Shown: positions 1 through 8,094 of the stretch, one piece after another | Numbering within the stretch: position 1 is the stretch's first letter | Layout: every line of letters starts with the position of its first letter | DNA from: Bremia lactucae | Lineage: Eukaryota; Oomycota; Peronosporomycetes; Peronosporales; Peronosporaceae | NCBI RefSeq assembly: GCF_004359215.1 | Contig: NC_090610.1 | Span: forward strand, 8,622,555-8,637,541 | Direction: 5' to 3' | Length of the DNA: 14,987 nucleotides | Notes under the pieces: generated by a model | Databases searched by the model: none | What the model saw: the letters and a program-made list of their open reading frames with translations, nothing else | Told to the model about the DNA's origin: nothing | Program-made: the position numbers and the translations under genes

Positions 1-509
1 TTTCTGTCCGCCATAAGCGCCGAGTAAGCCCACTCTGAGGCCTTACCGCGCAGATGCGACATAGCGTACGACACCATCCGGCTGTCGTCCTCGATGAGCT
101 GGGCGACACCACATTGCTCCACGGCTAAAAGCCAGTGGACAATCGTGTGCGCCGCAGTTCCATCGAACTTGGGCGGGTCCATCCGAATGGGCCTCGGCTG
201 ATGCGGCCGGGCAGAGAGCATCTCAACAGTCCTGTTGAGAGCCTCGCTCCGAGCCTGCTCATGCCTCAGCTCATCCTGAGTCTGAGTGACGGACTCCGCC
301 GCAGCATGGCTCTGTGCCTCGGACGCGGCCCTCCGCTGTCCGAGCACAAATGCCTCAAACTGCTCCAACTGAGCAACATGTTGCTCAGGAGGACTACCCA
401 GGAGCCTGGCCAGGGCTTGTTCACCAAGTCCCTGCGCCATTAGCCCTGCCACCTCCCGATGATGTTCGGAGAGGTGGGGAAAATGAGCCCAATCAATGTT
501 GAGGCTCAT
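1..509 (-). CDS. gag: Ty3/gypsy Gag, N-terminal part (element A), runs off left edge
   Basis: The minus strand is open without a stop from an ATG at 509-507 to the window edge, giving 169 codons of a longer protein. The first ~100 residues are rich in Gln, Glu, Ala and His (for example LEQFEAFVLGQRRAASEAQ) and look helical or coiled-coil. Near residue 115 comes RPIRMDPPKFDGTAAHTIVH, followed by WLLAVEQCG and AMSHLRGKASEWAYSALMAD. This P-x-F-x-G ... W ... L-x-G-x-A-x-x-W layout is that of retrotransposon Gag capsid domains, which build the cytoplasmic virus-like particle. The start lies 41 nt downstream of the primer-binding site and LTR, as expected for a first ORF. No stop or frameshift is visible, unlike the other retroelement genes here, so this copy may be young. 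Protease and pol would lie beyond the left edge. Confidence 0.85.
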   Translation of the reverse strand, partial: MSLNIDWAHFPHLSEHHREVAGLMAQGLGEQALARLLGSPPEQHVAQLEQFEAFVLGQRRAASEAQSHAAAESVTQTQDELRHEQARSEALNRTVEMLSARPHQPRPIRMDPPKFDGTAAHTIVHWLLAVEQCGVAQLIEDDSRMVSYAMSHLRGKASEWAYSALMADR

Positions 510-550
510 CCTCACGTACACACGCAGAGATGCGGGTCGTGGGAAGGATT

Positions 551-563
551 TCAAGTGCTACCA
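551..563 (-). other. Primer-binding site of gypsy A
   Basis: On the minus strand TGGTAGCACTTGA starts two bases after the LTR end CCTACA. A TGG-initial sequence here would pair with the CCA 3' end of a tRNA to prime minus-strand DNA synthesis. The tRNA species was not determined. Element B carries a site with the same first nine bases at 4024-4036. Confidence 0.6.
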
Positions 564-565
564 AG

Positions 566-1118
566 TGTAGGCGGGCACGTCGTAATGCGGCCACGCTCTA
601 CTTAGCACACACCCTAGCACAGCGAGGAAGCGGTTTGCACCTGCTTCTCTTGCGTGCAGTGAGGTAGTTGTGGTGGGCGCGCAAGCGACCTCACCCAACA
701 CACTAAGAACTCTGGTGAAGTGACGTCACGGGAGCGGTAATCCGTCTCCTCGTGCGCACTTACCAAGTAGGTAGTAAATTTCAGACTGATTTATATTTAA
801 TAGAATTAAATACAAATACCTATTTTTACCAATTAAAATGATATCTCTATAGATATCATTTAATATGTATTGCGAGCGTATCTTTATAGATACCTCGCGT
901 AACTGATGACGCTAGCCGTCATCATGGATGACGCTGGGCGTCATCCCTCCTAATGTGAATGCACCCATGTGCATCACATCCACAAGGGTTGGTCACAAAT
1001 GTGCACCACACCCGAGTGTTGGGTCTAATTACTATTATTTAGTAATTGACCGTCCCCTTAAGTACCAAATGTACTTAATGGGGACTGTGTAACATTAGGG
1101 CAACTCTAGCCCGTTACA
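566..1118 (-). repeat. 5' LTR of gypsy A
   Basis: On the minus strand this 553-bp segment opens TGTAACGG and closes CCTACA (TG...CA), and it is followed by a primer-binding site and gag. The opening matches the LTR-like starts at 14399 (minus), 3688 (plus) and 12944 (plus) over 8-9 bases. An AT-rich stretch near 780-835 could hold the promoter, but I cannot place a transcription start. The outer half is packed with inverted repeats (separate entry). The boundaries rest on the TG/CA ends and the primer-binding-site spacing; the second LTR is outside the window. Confidence 0.65.
794..1085. repeat. Hairpin cluster in LTR A
   Basis: Successive inverted repeats: 794-812 (8-bp stem, 3-nt loop), 836-861 (11 bp, loop 4), 872-898 (11 bp with one bulged base, loop 4), 905-923 (7 bp, loop 5), 927-945 (8 bp, loop 3), 959-974 (6 bp, loop 4), 1027-1047 (7 bp, loop 7) and 1052-1085 (14 bp with one bulge, loop 5). 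Unbulged stems are perfect. Two neighbouring stems share the arm GATGACG/CGTCATC with different loops. The cluster could fold in LTR RNA or form palindromic protein-binding sites; neither is shown by the sequence. Confidence 0.85.
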
Positions 1119-1159
1119 GGATACATGTTTCCAACGACTTCATTTACCTCCGTTACGAT

Positions 1160-1825
1160 TGTTTTTCCATCCTCAATTGTTTTCTACGAGTCAACGTACG
1201 TTGTGTCAACTCTGGGGAGCTCATTTCGAGACCAAAGCCGCCGTCTCTCGTCAACAAGCGAGGTCGGTTACTAGTATTGCAATGCCTCCAAGTACTGCGT
1301 TTCCACTGCAACGTCACGTGCAATGGTTGTCGTTTCAAGATGAAATGCAAAGCCATCGCAGGGTATTGATAGCATTGCCACACGTCTACATGGACCTCTT
1401 TCTCGAGTGTACTGCCAAGTTTAAAGGGCGTTGTCGACAATGTTTGCAATGGCCACAATATCCAGGATTGTGTCTGTAATGTCGTGAGATTCTATGTTGT
1501 TTTTCAATATGTTGTGCAATGAAAAAAGGTCATAATGATGGTGTGGGTGAATGTACCCAACATGCTCAAGTGTGTGGACTTGGAATCGGAGCGTATTTAT
1601 TGCTTCGAGCATGCACGGTGATTCTCTTTTTAGGTAATGAAAGGCGGTGTGTCTGGGACAGTGTATATGTCGACAAGAATAACGAAGAAGATTTGTATTT
1701 GCGTCGTGGGAAAACATTGTTTCTAAACGAAAGTCGCCGCTTAGCACTCGAGTCGCTCCTCGTATCGCACACGTTTTCCCCAAAAACAGCAATTTTGCAA
1801 TGGTCGACGGTATGAAGTCCATTAC
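1160..1825 (-). pseudogene. Broken transposase remnant, probably Tc1/mariner-like
   Basis: An open minus frame covers 1822-1421 (about 133 codons). It contains LEHVGYIHPHHHYDLFSLHN and then NIESHDITDTILDIVAIANI. The first stretch resembles the region before the first catalytic Asp of oomycete mariner-like transposases, and the second resembles their C-terminal region after the DDE core. If so, the catalytic core is deleted between them. A second minus frame (1458-1153, with LEKEVHVDVWQCYQYPA and ALHFILKRQPL) may continue the C-terminus after a frameshift. Plus-strand frames are also long here (1159-1815 with a single stop), so strand and family are uncertain. No terminal inverted repeats were identified. 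The match is from memory of the family only. Confidence 0.35.
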
Positions 1826-1957
1826 ATTATTGTATTGTACACCTCTTTTAAACGGATCTCCGCATTATGGTTTTGATTTTCGAAATTGTGATTTTGTGAA
1901 AAAGAAGGTGATATACAAATTAGTCAACAACTTTCGCGCAACATTTAGTTGCGGAGC

Positions 1958-3394
1958 TTAGAGAACCCCGCCGACAAAGGCTGCAACTATACCTACAAGC
2001 ATCGGCATTAAACAAGAAAGCTGCGAGCTGTCGGACGTTTCAGTTGAATTGAGCGACGAGTCACTTGATGCTGGACGCACAGCTGTCAGCTTGGGGAATG
2101 AGAAAGAAGTAGGAGCTGCCACGCAACCTTTCGCGTTCGACATGCACACGGTACAAATTTGCGAGTAAAGCGTGCGGTTACAGCCATACGAAGTGGTCGC
2201 ACACGCTTCGCTGTTTTCATAGCAATTCGGATTAGTCGATGTCAAATCCTTAATATCCGGAAGTGGCTCCATATTCGAATTATTGCCGCTAATGACCAGG
2301 TCATTATACATTTTTACCATCGCAGAAGTGCGATTTGCATTGGCTTCCTGGTCGCCAGGATTTTTCCAAAAATCAATGGATTCTTCGACATTAAAGCCAG
2401 AACCGGTATTTTTAGCTTTAAATTCTACGCCCCCATCTTGACAAAAGTCCGTGTAATTTTTGTACCCCAATTGTGTAATCCCCACAAGATTATCCAGATC
2501 CAAGTACCCAAGAATCTTATAGCTAAAGGAGCAAGTCTCCCCATCCGGTTCCTTGCCCATAGCACAGAGACCACTTGGATACAATGCGCGACTCTCTTCA
2601 GTCTTATCTTCACGTAACTCCTGCGCACAGGCACCTGGATACGAAAACCAGTAGTTTCCTGGATACGGAGCTCGTGGGTCGAGTGTCTGCAGACCACAGC
2701 CAACCATAGGACCAATGTGCATTGCGTCATCGAGCCCATAATAAACCTTGCAATCCTCCGAAAGCGCATCTCCTACGTCTGTGCACTTGCCTCCATCCAT
2801 GGCCACGAATTCACCATACTCGGGCGGATTGTGCTTCTCATAGAACTTGATCCCATACGATGGCTGCACGATTGTAATTTCATAGAATACAATGTATTGC
2901 ATTTTATTCTTCCGTTCGCACTTAACGGAATGTTCGTTCACATTAATCCCTTCTGCTTGCACGTACATTAGCACGCCTTCGACGGTCGCTGTATTGGCCG
3001 TATCAAGAGAGCTCTCGTACGTTTCGTTCAAGGTCTTCCCGTACATGGAGAGCCACTTTTTGGCGTCTTTATTCCACACGGGGGCGTCTCCTTGGACACG
3101 GGCTTGGATCGACGTGACTGGTTTCATATGCCATGCACTGCTGTTGCTGGCCGTGAGTGTATCAGAATTTACAAAGGCAGAAGTGGACAAGGAGCCGTCT
3201 GTGGGGGCGGCCGATACTGTTCCAGGGGACGTCGAAGAGCTATTCGAATCGGTGAGAGAAGTTGCGTCCGTGGATTCTTTGCTCACTTTTAAGGAAAGGT
3301 GGGCAGCACTAGTAGCCGCGCTTAAAGGAATTCCTACTAGAAAGCACAAGACACGAACGTGACGCCACATCTCGAATCGACTTGGTGGTAGCAA
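1958..3394 (-). CDS. Secreted cysteine-rich, probably GPI-anchored protein (oomycete type)
   Basis: Intact 478-codon ORF without introns, the only undamaged complete gene in the window. Translation may begin at codon 1 (3394) or codon 9 (3370). The second start gives a cleaner signal peptide, MWRHVRVLCFLVGIPLSAAT, and is my preference. Residues ~35-90 are Ser/Thr-rich and probably glycosylated; several N-x-S/T sequons follow. The ectodomain after the signal peptide has 14 cysteines, the last six at about residues 391-424 with spacing C-x6-C-x6-C-x8-C-x2-C-x6-C, probably disulphide-bonded. A Ser/Thr/Asn linker leads to a hydrophobic tail at the extreme C-terminus (LMPMLVGIVAAFVGGVL), typical of a GPI-attachment signal, so cell-surface or wall location is likely. 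No RxLR, LFLAK or elicitin signature is evident. I do not recognise an enzymatic domain; function unknown. It is bounded by transposon debris on both sides. Confidence 0.88.
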   Translation of the reverse strand: MLPPSRFEMWRHVRVLCFLVGIPLSAATSAAHLSLKVSKESTDATSLTDSNSSSTSPGTVSAAPTDGSLSTSAFVNSDTLTASNSSAWHMKPVTSIQARVQGDAPVWNKDAKKWLSMYGKTLNETYESSLDTANTATVEGVLMYVQAEGINVNEHSVKCERKNKMQYIVFYEITIVQPSYGIKFYEKHNPPEYGEFVAMDGGKCTDVGDALSEDCKVYYGLDDAMHIGPMVGCGLQTLDPRAPYPGNYWFSYPGACAQELREDKTEESRALYPSGLCAMGKEPDGETCSFSYKILGYLDLDNLVGITQLGYKNYTDFCQDGGVEFKAKNTGSGFNVEESIDFWKNPGDQEANANRTSAMVKMYNDLVISGNNSNMEPLPDIKDLTSTNPNCYENSEACATTSYGCNRTLYSQICTVCMSNAKGCVAAPTSFSFPKLTAVRPASSDSSLNSTETSDSSQLSCLMPMLVGIVAAFVGGVL

Positions 3395-3644
3395 AGTGGA
3401 TACTTAACTGAAGCAAAGATTTGCGTGGATAACAAAAGATCTGAGTTTTTTTTCTGGTTTTGGGTTCTACGTGTGCGAATTAGAGTATCTATTAAGAGAA
3501 AGGGTACATTAATTTGTGGACTCGATGGCTTCGTTTACATTTTGTGGTAAAAGCGTTGAGATTTTTTTCTTCTATTTTTACACGTCACGCCACAATTTGT
3601 GGAATGCGAGATTGACTATCTTGTATATGTAGCGCTGCGATATA
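3395..3644. other. Intergenic, likely promoter side of the secreted gene
   Basis: AT-rich, non-coding on both strands, with T-runs near 3444-3453 and 3562-3568. It must hold the promoter of the minus-strand secreted gene, but I could not place a convincing initiator element. Confidence 0.4.
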
Positions 3645-4021
3645 TGTAGCGGAGCTACTTAGCTCCTTTAATCAGTGGAAGACTTTGTGTAACGGGGTGA
3701 TGGCCGAAACCTATTTGAAATTAGTTAGAGTAAGGTTTCCGATTTAAATAAGTAAATAAAGTCGAGTTCCCATTTTACTCTTACAGCGTCTAGTGCCTTC
3801 CTAAGGCCTGCGCATTGATCTACGAGAGAATTAAAAAGTTTATACTCTAGGGCACTAGTTGTCACTTGGTTCTACGACTGAATCCCATGAAATAGGATTC
3901 ATTAAGTCTACGAGCTTGTGCAATTCACTGACTTGTTGAATCTATTGGCTCTTTAGAACTAAGTGACTCTCTTAGTCTATAAGTCTTCCTCTGACTTAAG
4001 GAGCAAGGTAGCTCCGCTACT
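3645..4021 (+). repeat. 5' LTR region of gypsy B
   Basis: Ends two bases before a primer-binding site at 4024, with terminal GCTACT where TACA would be expected. Two left ends are possible. TGTAACGGGGTG at 3688 matches the other LTR starts of the window (334-bp LTR). TGTAGCGGAGC at 3645 is the inverted counterpart of the right end (377 bp). Arms 3646-3685 and 3981-4020 form a 35/40-bp inverted repeat. Smaller stems lie at 3880-3900 and 4008-4020, plus distant arms CTAGTGCC/GGCACTAG. No target duplication was found. Confidence 0.5.
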
Positions 4022-4023
4022 CC

Positions 4024-4036
4024 TGGTAGCACCCGG
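4024..4036 (+). other. Primer-binding site of gypsy B
   Basis: TGGTAGCACCCGG, starting two bases after the LTR end. Its first nine bases equal the minus-strand site of element A (TGGTAGCAC), and both keep the same 2-nt gap from the LTR. This supports a shared tRNA primer and helps define the LTR edge. Confidence 0.55.
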
Positions 4037-5159
4037 AGTCAATCTACGCCTGAGTCTTTTAGACTATCCTCTTCGAGGATAGATTACTTCCCTGACCTCC
4101 CGGGGGCGCGACGACATGCTGCTTTTGACAAGCTTAAAAAATGTTTGGGTCGGTCATATCGATCACATTACATCCTAGAGGTTTTGGAAGCCAGGCTGGA
4201 AGTCTATGGTCTGGCTTGAACGCCATGAGCCATGGATCGATTGGAGGTCTAAGACCTTAGGCGCAATGACTCTCCAAAGCTTTGCAAGGCAACAAAGCGC
4301 TATTGGCGCGAATCACTGATCGAATCTGACAGTGCGCTAGACATTTAAATGTTTGGGTTAATGAGGTCCAATGTTGGAAACACTAATTTGAGTAATATTA
4401 AGACGGGCATAGTAAAAGGGGTTCTGGACCTTCGACTTCTTGTCGTCTCCGTGAACGGTAAGCACCAGAGAGACGAAAGCCTGTTCCAGGCTGAAGTCCA
4501 TCTGTTCCGATTTCTTCCCTACCCGATTGTGTACCAAATTCACTTTAATTTGAACAAAGCAACGAGATTATTTGTTGAATGGAACGTGCGTGGGTCGTTG
4601 AACGGACTAGCGTAGAACGGCACGTAGTCCGTCGAAGTTCATTCGTTGCGTTAACGAATCACTAATTGCTGAATGCATTGTGAGTCTAGGGCCGAGTCAT
4701 CAGGAATGTGGTTCCCTGATATACGTGGAATGCACGTCTAAGTATACCGAGGGTGGTCGGCCGAGGTGGCACTATACTGAGTGTCAGCCGTGACAATATT
4801 GGCCATTTGACATTCCGGGTCAGACCCTTCCAATGCACGTGAGAAAAAGCGACCCGTAAGCGATCGCCAGACAGGAACTTGAGCTTCATAACTCCTCGTC
4901 GAATGTCGGATTGGACACCAGCTCTGGCACAGCGCAAATAAAGGTTGTCAAACCTGGGAAACTTGAGAATGCGTATGTTCCGGCCTCTTAGAGGTGTGTT
5001 GTCTCGACACCGAGACAGCAGAGACGCGAAAGCTTTAATAACGTAATTAAGTGATAGTAACGAGCAGTTGCATGCGTTTCTAAATGGTGTGACTGGTAAG
5101 TATCGAGAGAGAAGTTAGCCTCGAGGCAACCCTTTCGTTGCATGCTCTTTTCAAGCTAG
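4037..5159 (+). pseudogene. Leader and decayed gag/protease region of gypsy B
   Basis: By position between primer-binding site and reverse transcriptase this should hold leader, gag and protease, but no Gag core, zinc knuckle or D-S/T-G protease motif can be read. An open plus frame at 4349-4615 (88 codons) has no recognisable domain. Around 4990-5095 a plus frame broken by one stop reads GVLSRHRDSRDAKALI and DSNEQLHAFLNGVTG, which looks like former coding sequence. Perfect stems occur at 4053-4065 (5 bp), 4065-4081 (7 bp, loop 3), 4245-4257 (6 bp), 4641-4659 (7 bp) and 5000-5017 (7 bp, loop 4). The region is shorter than an intact gag-protease, so deletions are likely. Confidence 0.35.
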
Positions 5160-6110
5160 ACGAAATGTCTGCTGGAAGCGGGAGACTCATCTGAGATGGT
5201 GGTCATTCGACCAAATATTGAATTAAACTCATTATCGCTTCTGGACGAACCCATTCTGGAGGACAGAAATGCTGCACTTAGTGCGCGGAGTGGATAATTG
5301 ATCCTTAAAAATCCCACTAATCCATTCTATTCCTTAGTTAAGGAATTCCAAGATGTGGTGTGTAACTTTGTACCAGCGGTATTACGTCCAGATAGAGGTG
5401 ACCGTCATGAAGCTTACTTGGTTCCTGAAACCAAATGCTGTGTCACAGGACAGTGGCCTTTACGAAAAGAGCAGTGTGACGTTATTGACGATTTCTTTCG
5501 TGTTAAGCACGAGGCTATATTGGTACGCAAGAGAAAATCTAATCTCCCCATTCGACACCGACATTTTGAAACAAAAAGCCAAATGGTAAATAACGCATGA
5601 AACATACTTATAAAAAGCTTAATGCTGTCACGATACCAGCACAAAACCCCGTTCCTAGAAAGGATGTTCTTCAGAACAATATAGTGGGATATACGATGTA
5701 CAGTGCACTTGACGTAGTCGATGGTTATTATTAAATGCTCACGCGAGCTATTGATATCCCGCTTACAGCGGTTCGCACCCCGAGCAGTATGCTATGAGAA
5801 TGGTTGGTTATACCACAAGGGCTCTCCGTCTATATATAATCGTCTAGTAACGCAACTGTTTTGCTCTCATCGAGGTTATGCACAGACTTATTTTGAGGAC
5901 ATCTTGGTGGAGCAGGGTTGGTCGGATGTGAAAAATCTATGGCTTAGTCGCAAGTGCTCGAGTGTACGCGTACCAATAAATTGTATGCCAATGCATCGAT
6001 ATGCATTTTTTGGCGTAGAAGAAACTTTTAATTTTTTAAGTGCTTCACTTGGAAGCGAGGCCTAAGAGCGTACCCCGCTAAGGTAAAACCATAGTTGATT
6101 GACTGGTTTC
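5160..6110 (+). pseudogene. pol: Gypsy B reverse transcriptase, degenerate
   Basis: The plus strand encodes a Ty3/gypsy reverse transcriptase in several frames. Recognisable pieces in order are LLDEPILEDRNAALSARSG, a stop at 5295-5297, KNPTNPFYSLVKEFQDVV, CVTGQWPLRKEQCDVIDDFF, YKKLNAVTIPAQNPVPRKD (~5604-5660, shifted frame), SALDVVDGYY, IPLTAVRTPSSML, NRLVTQLF and TYFEDILV. The catalytic box normally reads Y-x-D-D; here 5889-5900 encodes YFED, so one metal-binding aspartate is lost. After it come TNKLYANASICIF and KRGLRAYPAKVK. The finger segment between ~5600 and 5700 requires a frame change, and part of the segment after the catalytic box is missing or scrambled. The domain cannot be functional. 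It would have copied element RNA into cDNA inside the virus-like particle. Confidence 0.85.
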
Positions 6111-6700
6111 TAAGAACCCAAAGGATTTACGTAAGTGGTTGGGCCTCGTCAGCTACCAGCATCAATATAGCGGGAATTATGCTGATATGGCTAGGCCATC
6201 ATCCAATCTCCTTCAAAAAGATACGGATTAATGCTGGAATAGCGCCGAGAATGATGCTTTTAATTTAAAGCAGTTAAGGATAGTCTTACCCATGCCCCGA
6301 TTTTGGTTCTGCTAAATTCAAATTGGTCTTACAGTGTCGTCTGTGACATGGGATCTTGCAATCGGCAGTGCATTGTAACAAACATATGATGATGGGCGAG
6401 AACATATAATTGCGTTCGAGTCTAGAAAGCTCAAAGCTGCTGAAAAGAACTATTCAGTTCATGACAAAGGGTTAGTTGCAATGAAGTATGTATTTGTCAA
6501 CTTCAGAGTCCATCAGGCCGTTTGTGATACATACAGATCGTGTGTCTTTACGCACTGCAACTAAGTCGCCCCAAATAAACTAACTCCATGGTTTATTTAT
6601 TTTTCGCCGAATACAATTTCGAGGCGAAATATAAGCCTGGCAAGCAAAATGCTTTGCCTGATGCGTTGTCGTGCAGGCCGGATTATGAGCCCTCTCATTA
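6111..6700 (+). pseudogene. pol: Gypsy B connection and RNase H, degenerate
   Basis: Continues the polyprotein. KNPKDLRKWLGLVSYQHQYS and NYADMARPSSNLLQKDTD mark the connection; a stop follows at the codon after DTD. Fragments FESRKLKAAEKNYSVHDKG and AMKYVFVNFRVH belong to gypsy RNase H. The end is clear at 6603-6695, FAEYNFEAKYKPGKQNALPD then ALSCRPDYE. At least three frame changes and several stops separate these pieces. The core segment holding the first catalytic Asp (around 6300-6400) is poorly preserved. Confidence 0.82.
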
Positions 6701-6729
6701 AACAACACAACGTCACATTTACTGGATTA

Positions 6730-7362
6730 ATCCGTTCGGCTTAAGCCAAGGATGAACAGTGTAGCTCTGTACGAGCTCTTAGGAGCACTGTCGTTATCAA
6801 TAGAAAATTGTAGTAATCTCGCACGAAAACGTGCCAAAAGCTTATAGTCGACAATAAATCTTCGGCATGTTTGCGTGCGAGCTTACTTCAACTTTCAATC
6901 GATAACGGCCTGTTGCTTTATTGCACGATGCTGCGAATACTCCGCGCATCTTAGTTCCTCATGGTAAGAATTTGAAGTACCGAATCCTCTATGAGGCACA
7001 TGATACTGTCCTTGGTGGTCATTTCGGTTGAGAAAAGACCTACGGCTCTGTAAGCTAGATATATTGTTAGCGCAAACTTTACAAATGGGTCAGCACATAC
7101 CTTCGCACATGCGAAACTTGCGAACGGGTAAAGCCCTCGGCGCATATTTCTGCACTACTGGCAAGTCTGCCTGTACCCACAGGGTGTTGAGAGTCCATTC
7201 GTATGGATTTTTTTTTCGGCCTACCAAATAATTCAGCCGGTAACTACGGCATTGTGGTCTTTTGTTGACCAGTTGAGCAAAATGGCTCATTTAGCGGCTG
7301 CGCCTGATGCCCTATATGGTCAAGGTACAGCAAAACTATTAATTGATCGCATGTTGCGGCAG
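6730..7362 (+). pseudogene. pol: Gypsy B integrase, N-terminal part, cut at 7362
   Basis: From about 6945 the plus frame reads LVPHGKNLKYRILYEAHDT, GGHFG, a stop, EKTYGSVS, then YKWVSTYLRTCETCERVKPS. The H...H...C-x2-C residues of the integrase zinc domain are present. Next come LPVPTG, RMDFFFGLPNNSAGNYGIVV (the D of MD is the likely first catalytic Asp), and after a +1 base near 7260, DQLSKMAHLAAAPDA and LIDRMLRQ. Similarity stops at 7362, before the second Asp and the Glu of the D-D-E triad. The next base begins the antisense end of a copia element. Integrase would insert cDNA into chromosomes; this one lacks most of the catalytic core. Confidence 0.85.
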
Positions 7363-7363
7363 C

Positions 7364-7900
7364 CAGAAAATCGGCAAGCTGTTGATACGTCAGAATGTAA
7401 ACAGGTTTGACGATTCCTTTTTCGGACTTCTCGCGCAAGTAATGAAATCTCAAGTCGATATGTTTGCAGCGTTAGCTGTATCCAGTATGTTTGGTCATGC
7501 TGATTTCAGCTTGGTTATCAACAAAGAGTTTTGTTGCAGTTTGGTTCTTCGCACCCATCTCTTCTAGAGGTGTACTTTTTCCGCAACATACTCCACTTTC
7601 GCAGCACTTAATGCAACGCTTTTCTGCGTTTTTGACTCTAAGATTACAGAAGAACCATTCTACATCACCAACATTTCCGAAACTGATCGGCGGTCATTGA
7701 TGTCAGAGGCCCAGTCGGAGTCTGAATAATTGCAGAGTTGCGAGTTGCTGTCAAATCGGAGCCCGTGATTTTTTGTCGCTTTCATGTAGCGATTTTGACC
7801 TTGATTCCTGGACTACAATGCTACATTGTTGCTAGGTCACATCACTTGCTCAATTTTTCGACAATGTACACAATGTCTGGCCTAGTACCTGTGCTAATTT
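7364..7900 (-). pseudogene. pol: Copia E RNase H, degenerate
   Basis: Minus-strand reading at 7740-7681 gives NYSDSDWASDINDRRSV, the copia RNase H start with its catalytic Asp. It is followed by SKTQKSVALSAAKVEYVAE, in which E takes the family's A-E-x-E-Y place, then by FVDNQAEISMTKH and a shifted frame with DLRFHYLREKSEKGIVKPVY and QQLADFL. The last conserved residue, L of ADFL, ends at 7364. The family normally continues with about T-K-A-L and a short tail, so only the extreme C-terminus and the 3' LTR are missing. Several stops and at least two frame changes are present. Confidence 0.85.
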
Positions 7901-8094
7901 ATAGCAGGATGCCAATTAAAGAACGATATGGATACGTTAAAGTGCCAAGCCCGTCATCTTGTTCTCCTTTTTGAAGTTCAAAGGCGACTGCGCTTGGATA
8001 ATTTGATTCCTTAGCATTAGCCTGTTCAAAACGATCGTAACGTCCTTATCATATCGTTGCTGAGATATGTGCATCATCTTGAGTGAGCGGTCCA

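Noticed and set aside
135..502. Plus-strand frames of 102 and 62 codons
   Set aside because: Antisense to the gag reading frame of element A, which has recognisable Gag motifs.
2159..2617. 152-codon open frame on the plus strand
   Set aside because: It lies antisense within the well-supported secreted gene and has no domain-like features; a shadow frame.
2892..3362. 156-codon plus-strand frame
   Set aside because: Antisense to the N-terminal half of the secreted gene, whose signal peptide and cysteine pattern fix the coding strand.
3785..3785. A 98-bp solo LTR ending TTACA at 3785
   Set aside because: No target duplication and no primer site follow; the primer-binding site at 4024 supports a longer LTR.
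4349..4615. 88-codon plus frame as an independent gene
   Set aside because: No recognisable domain, located where decayed gag of gypsy B is expected; kept only as part of that region.
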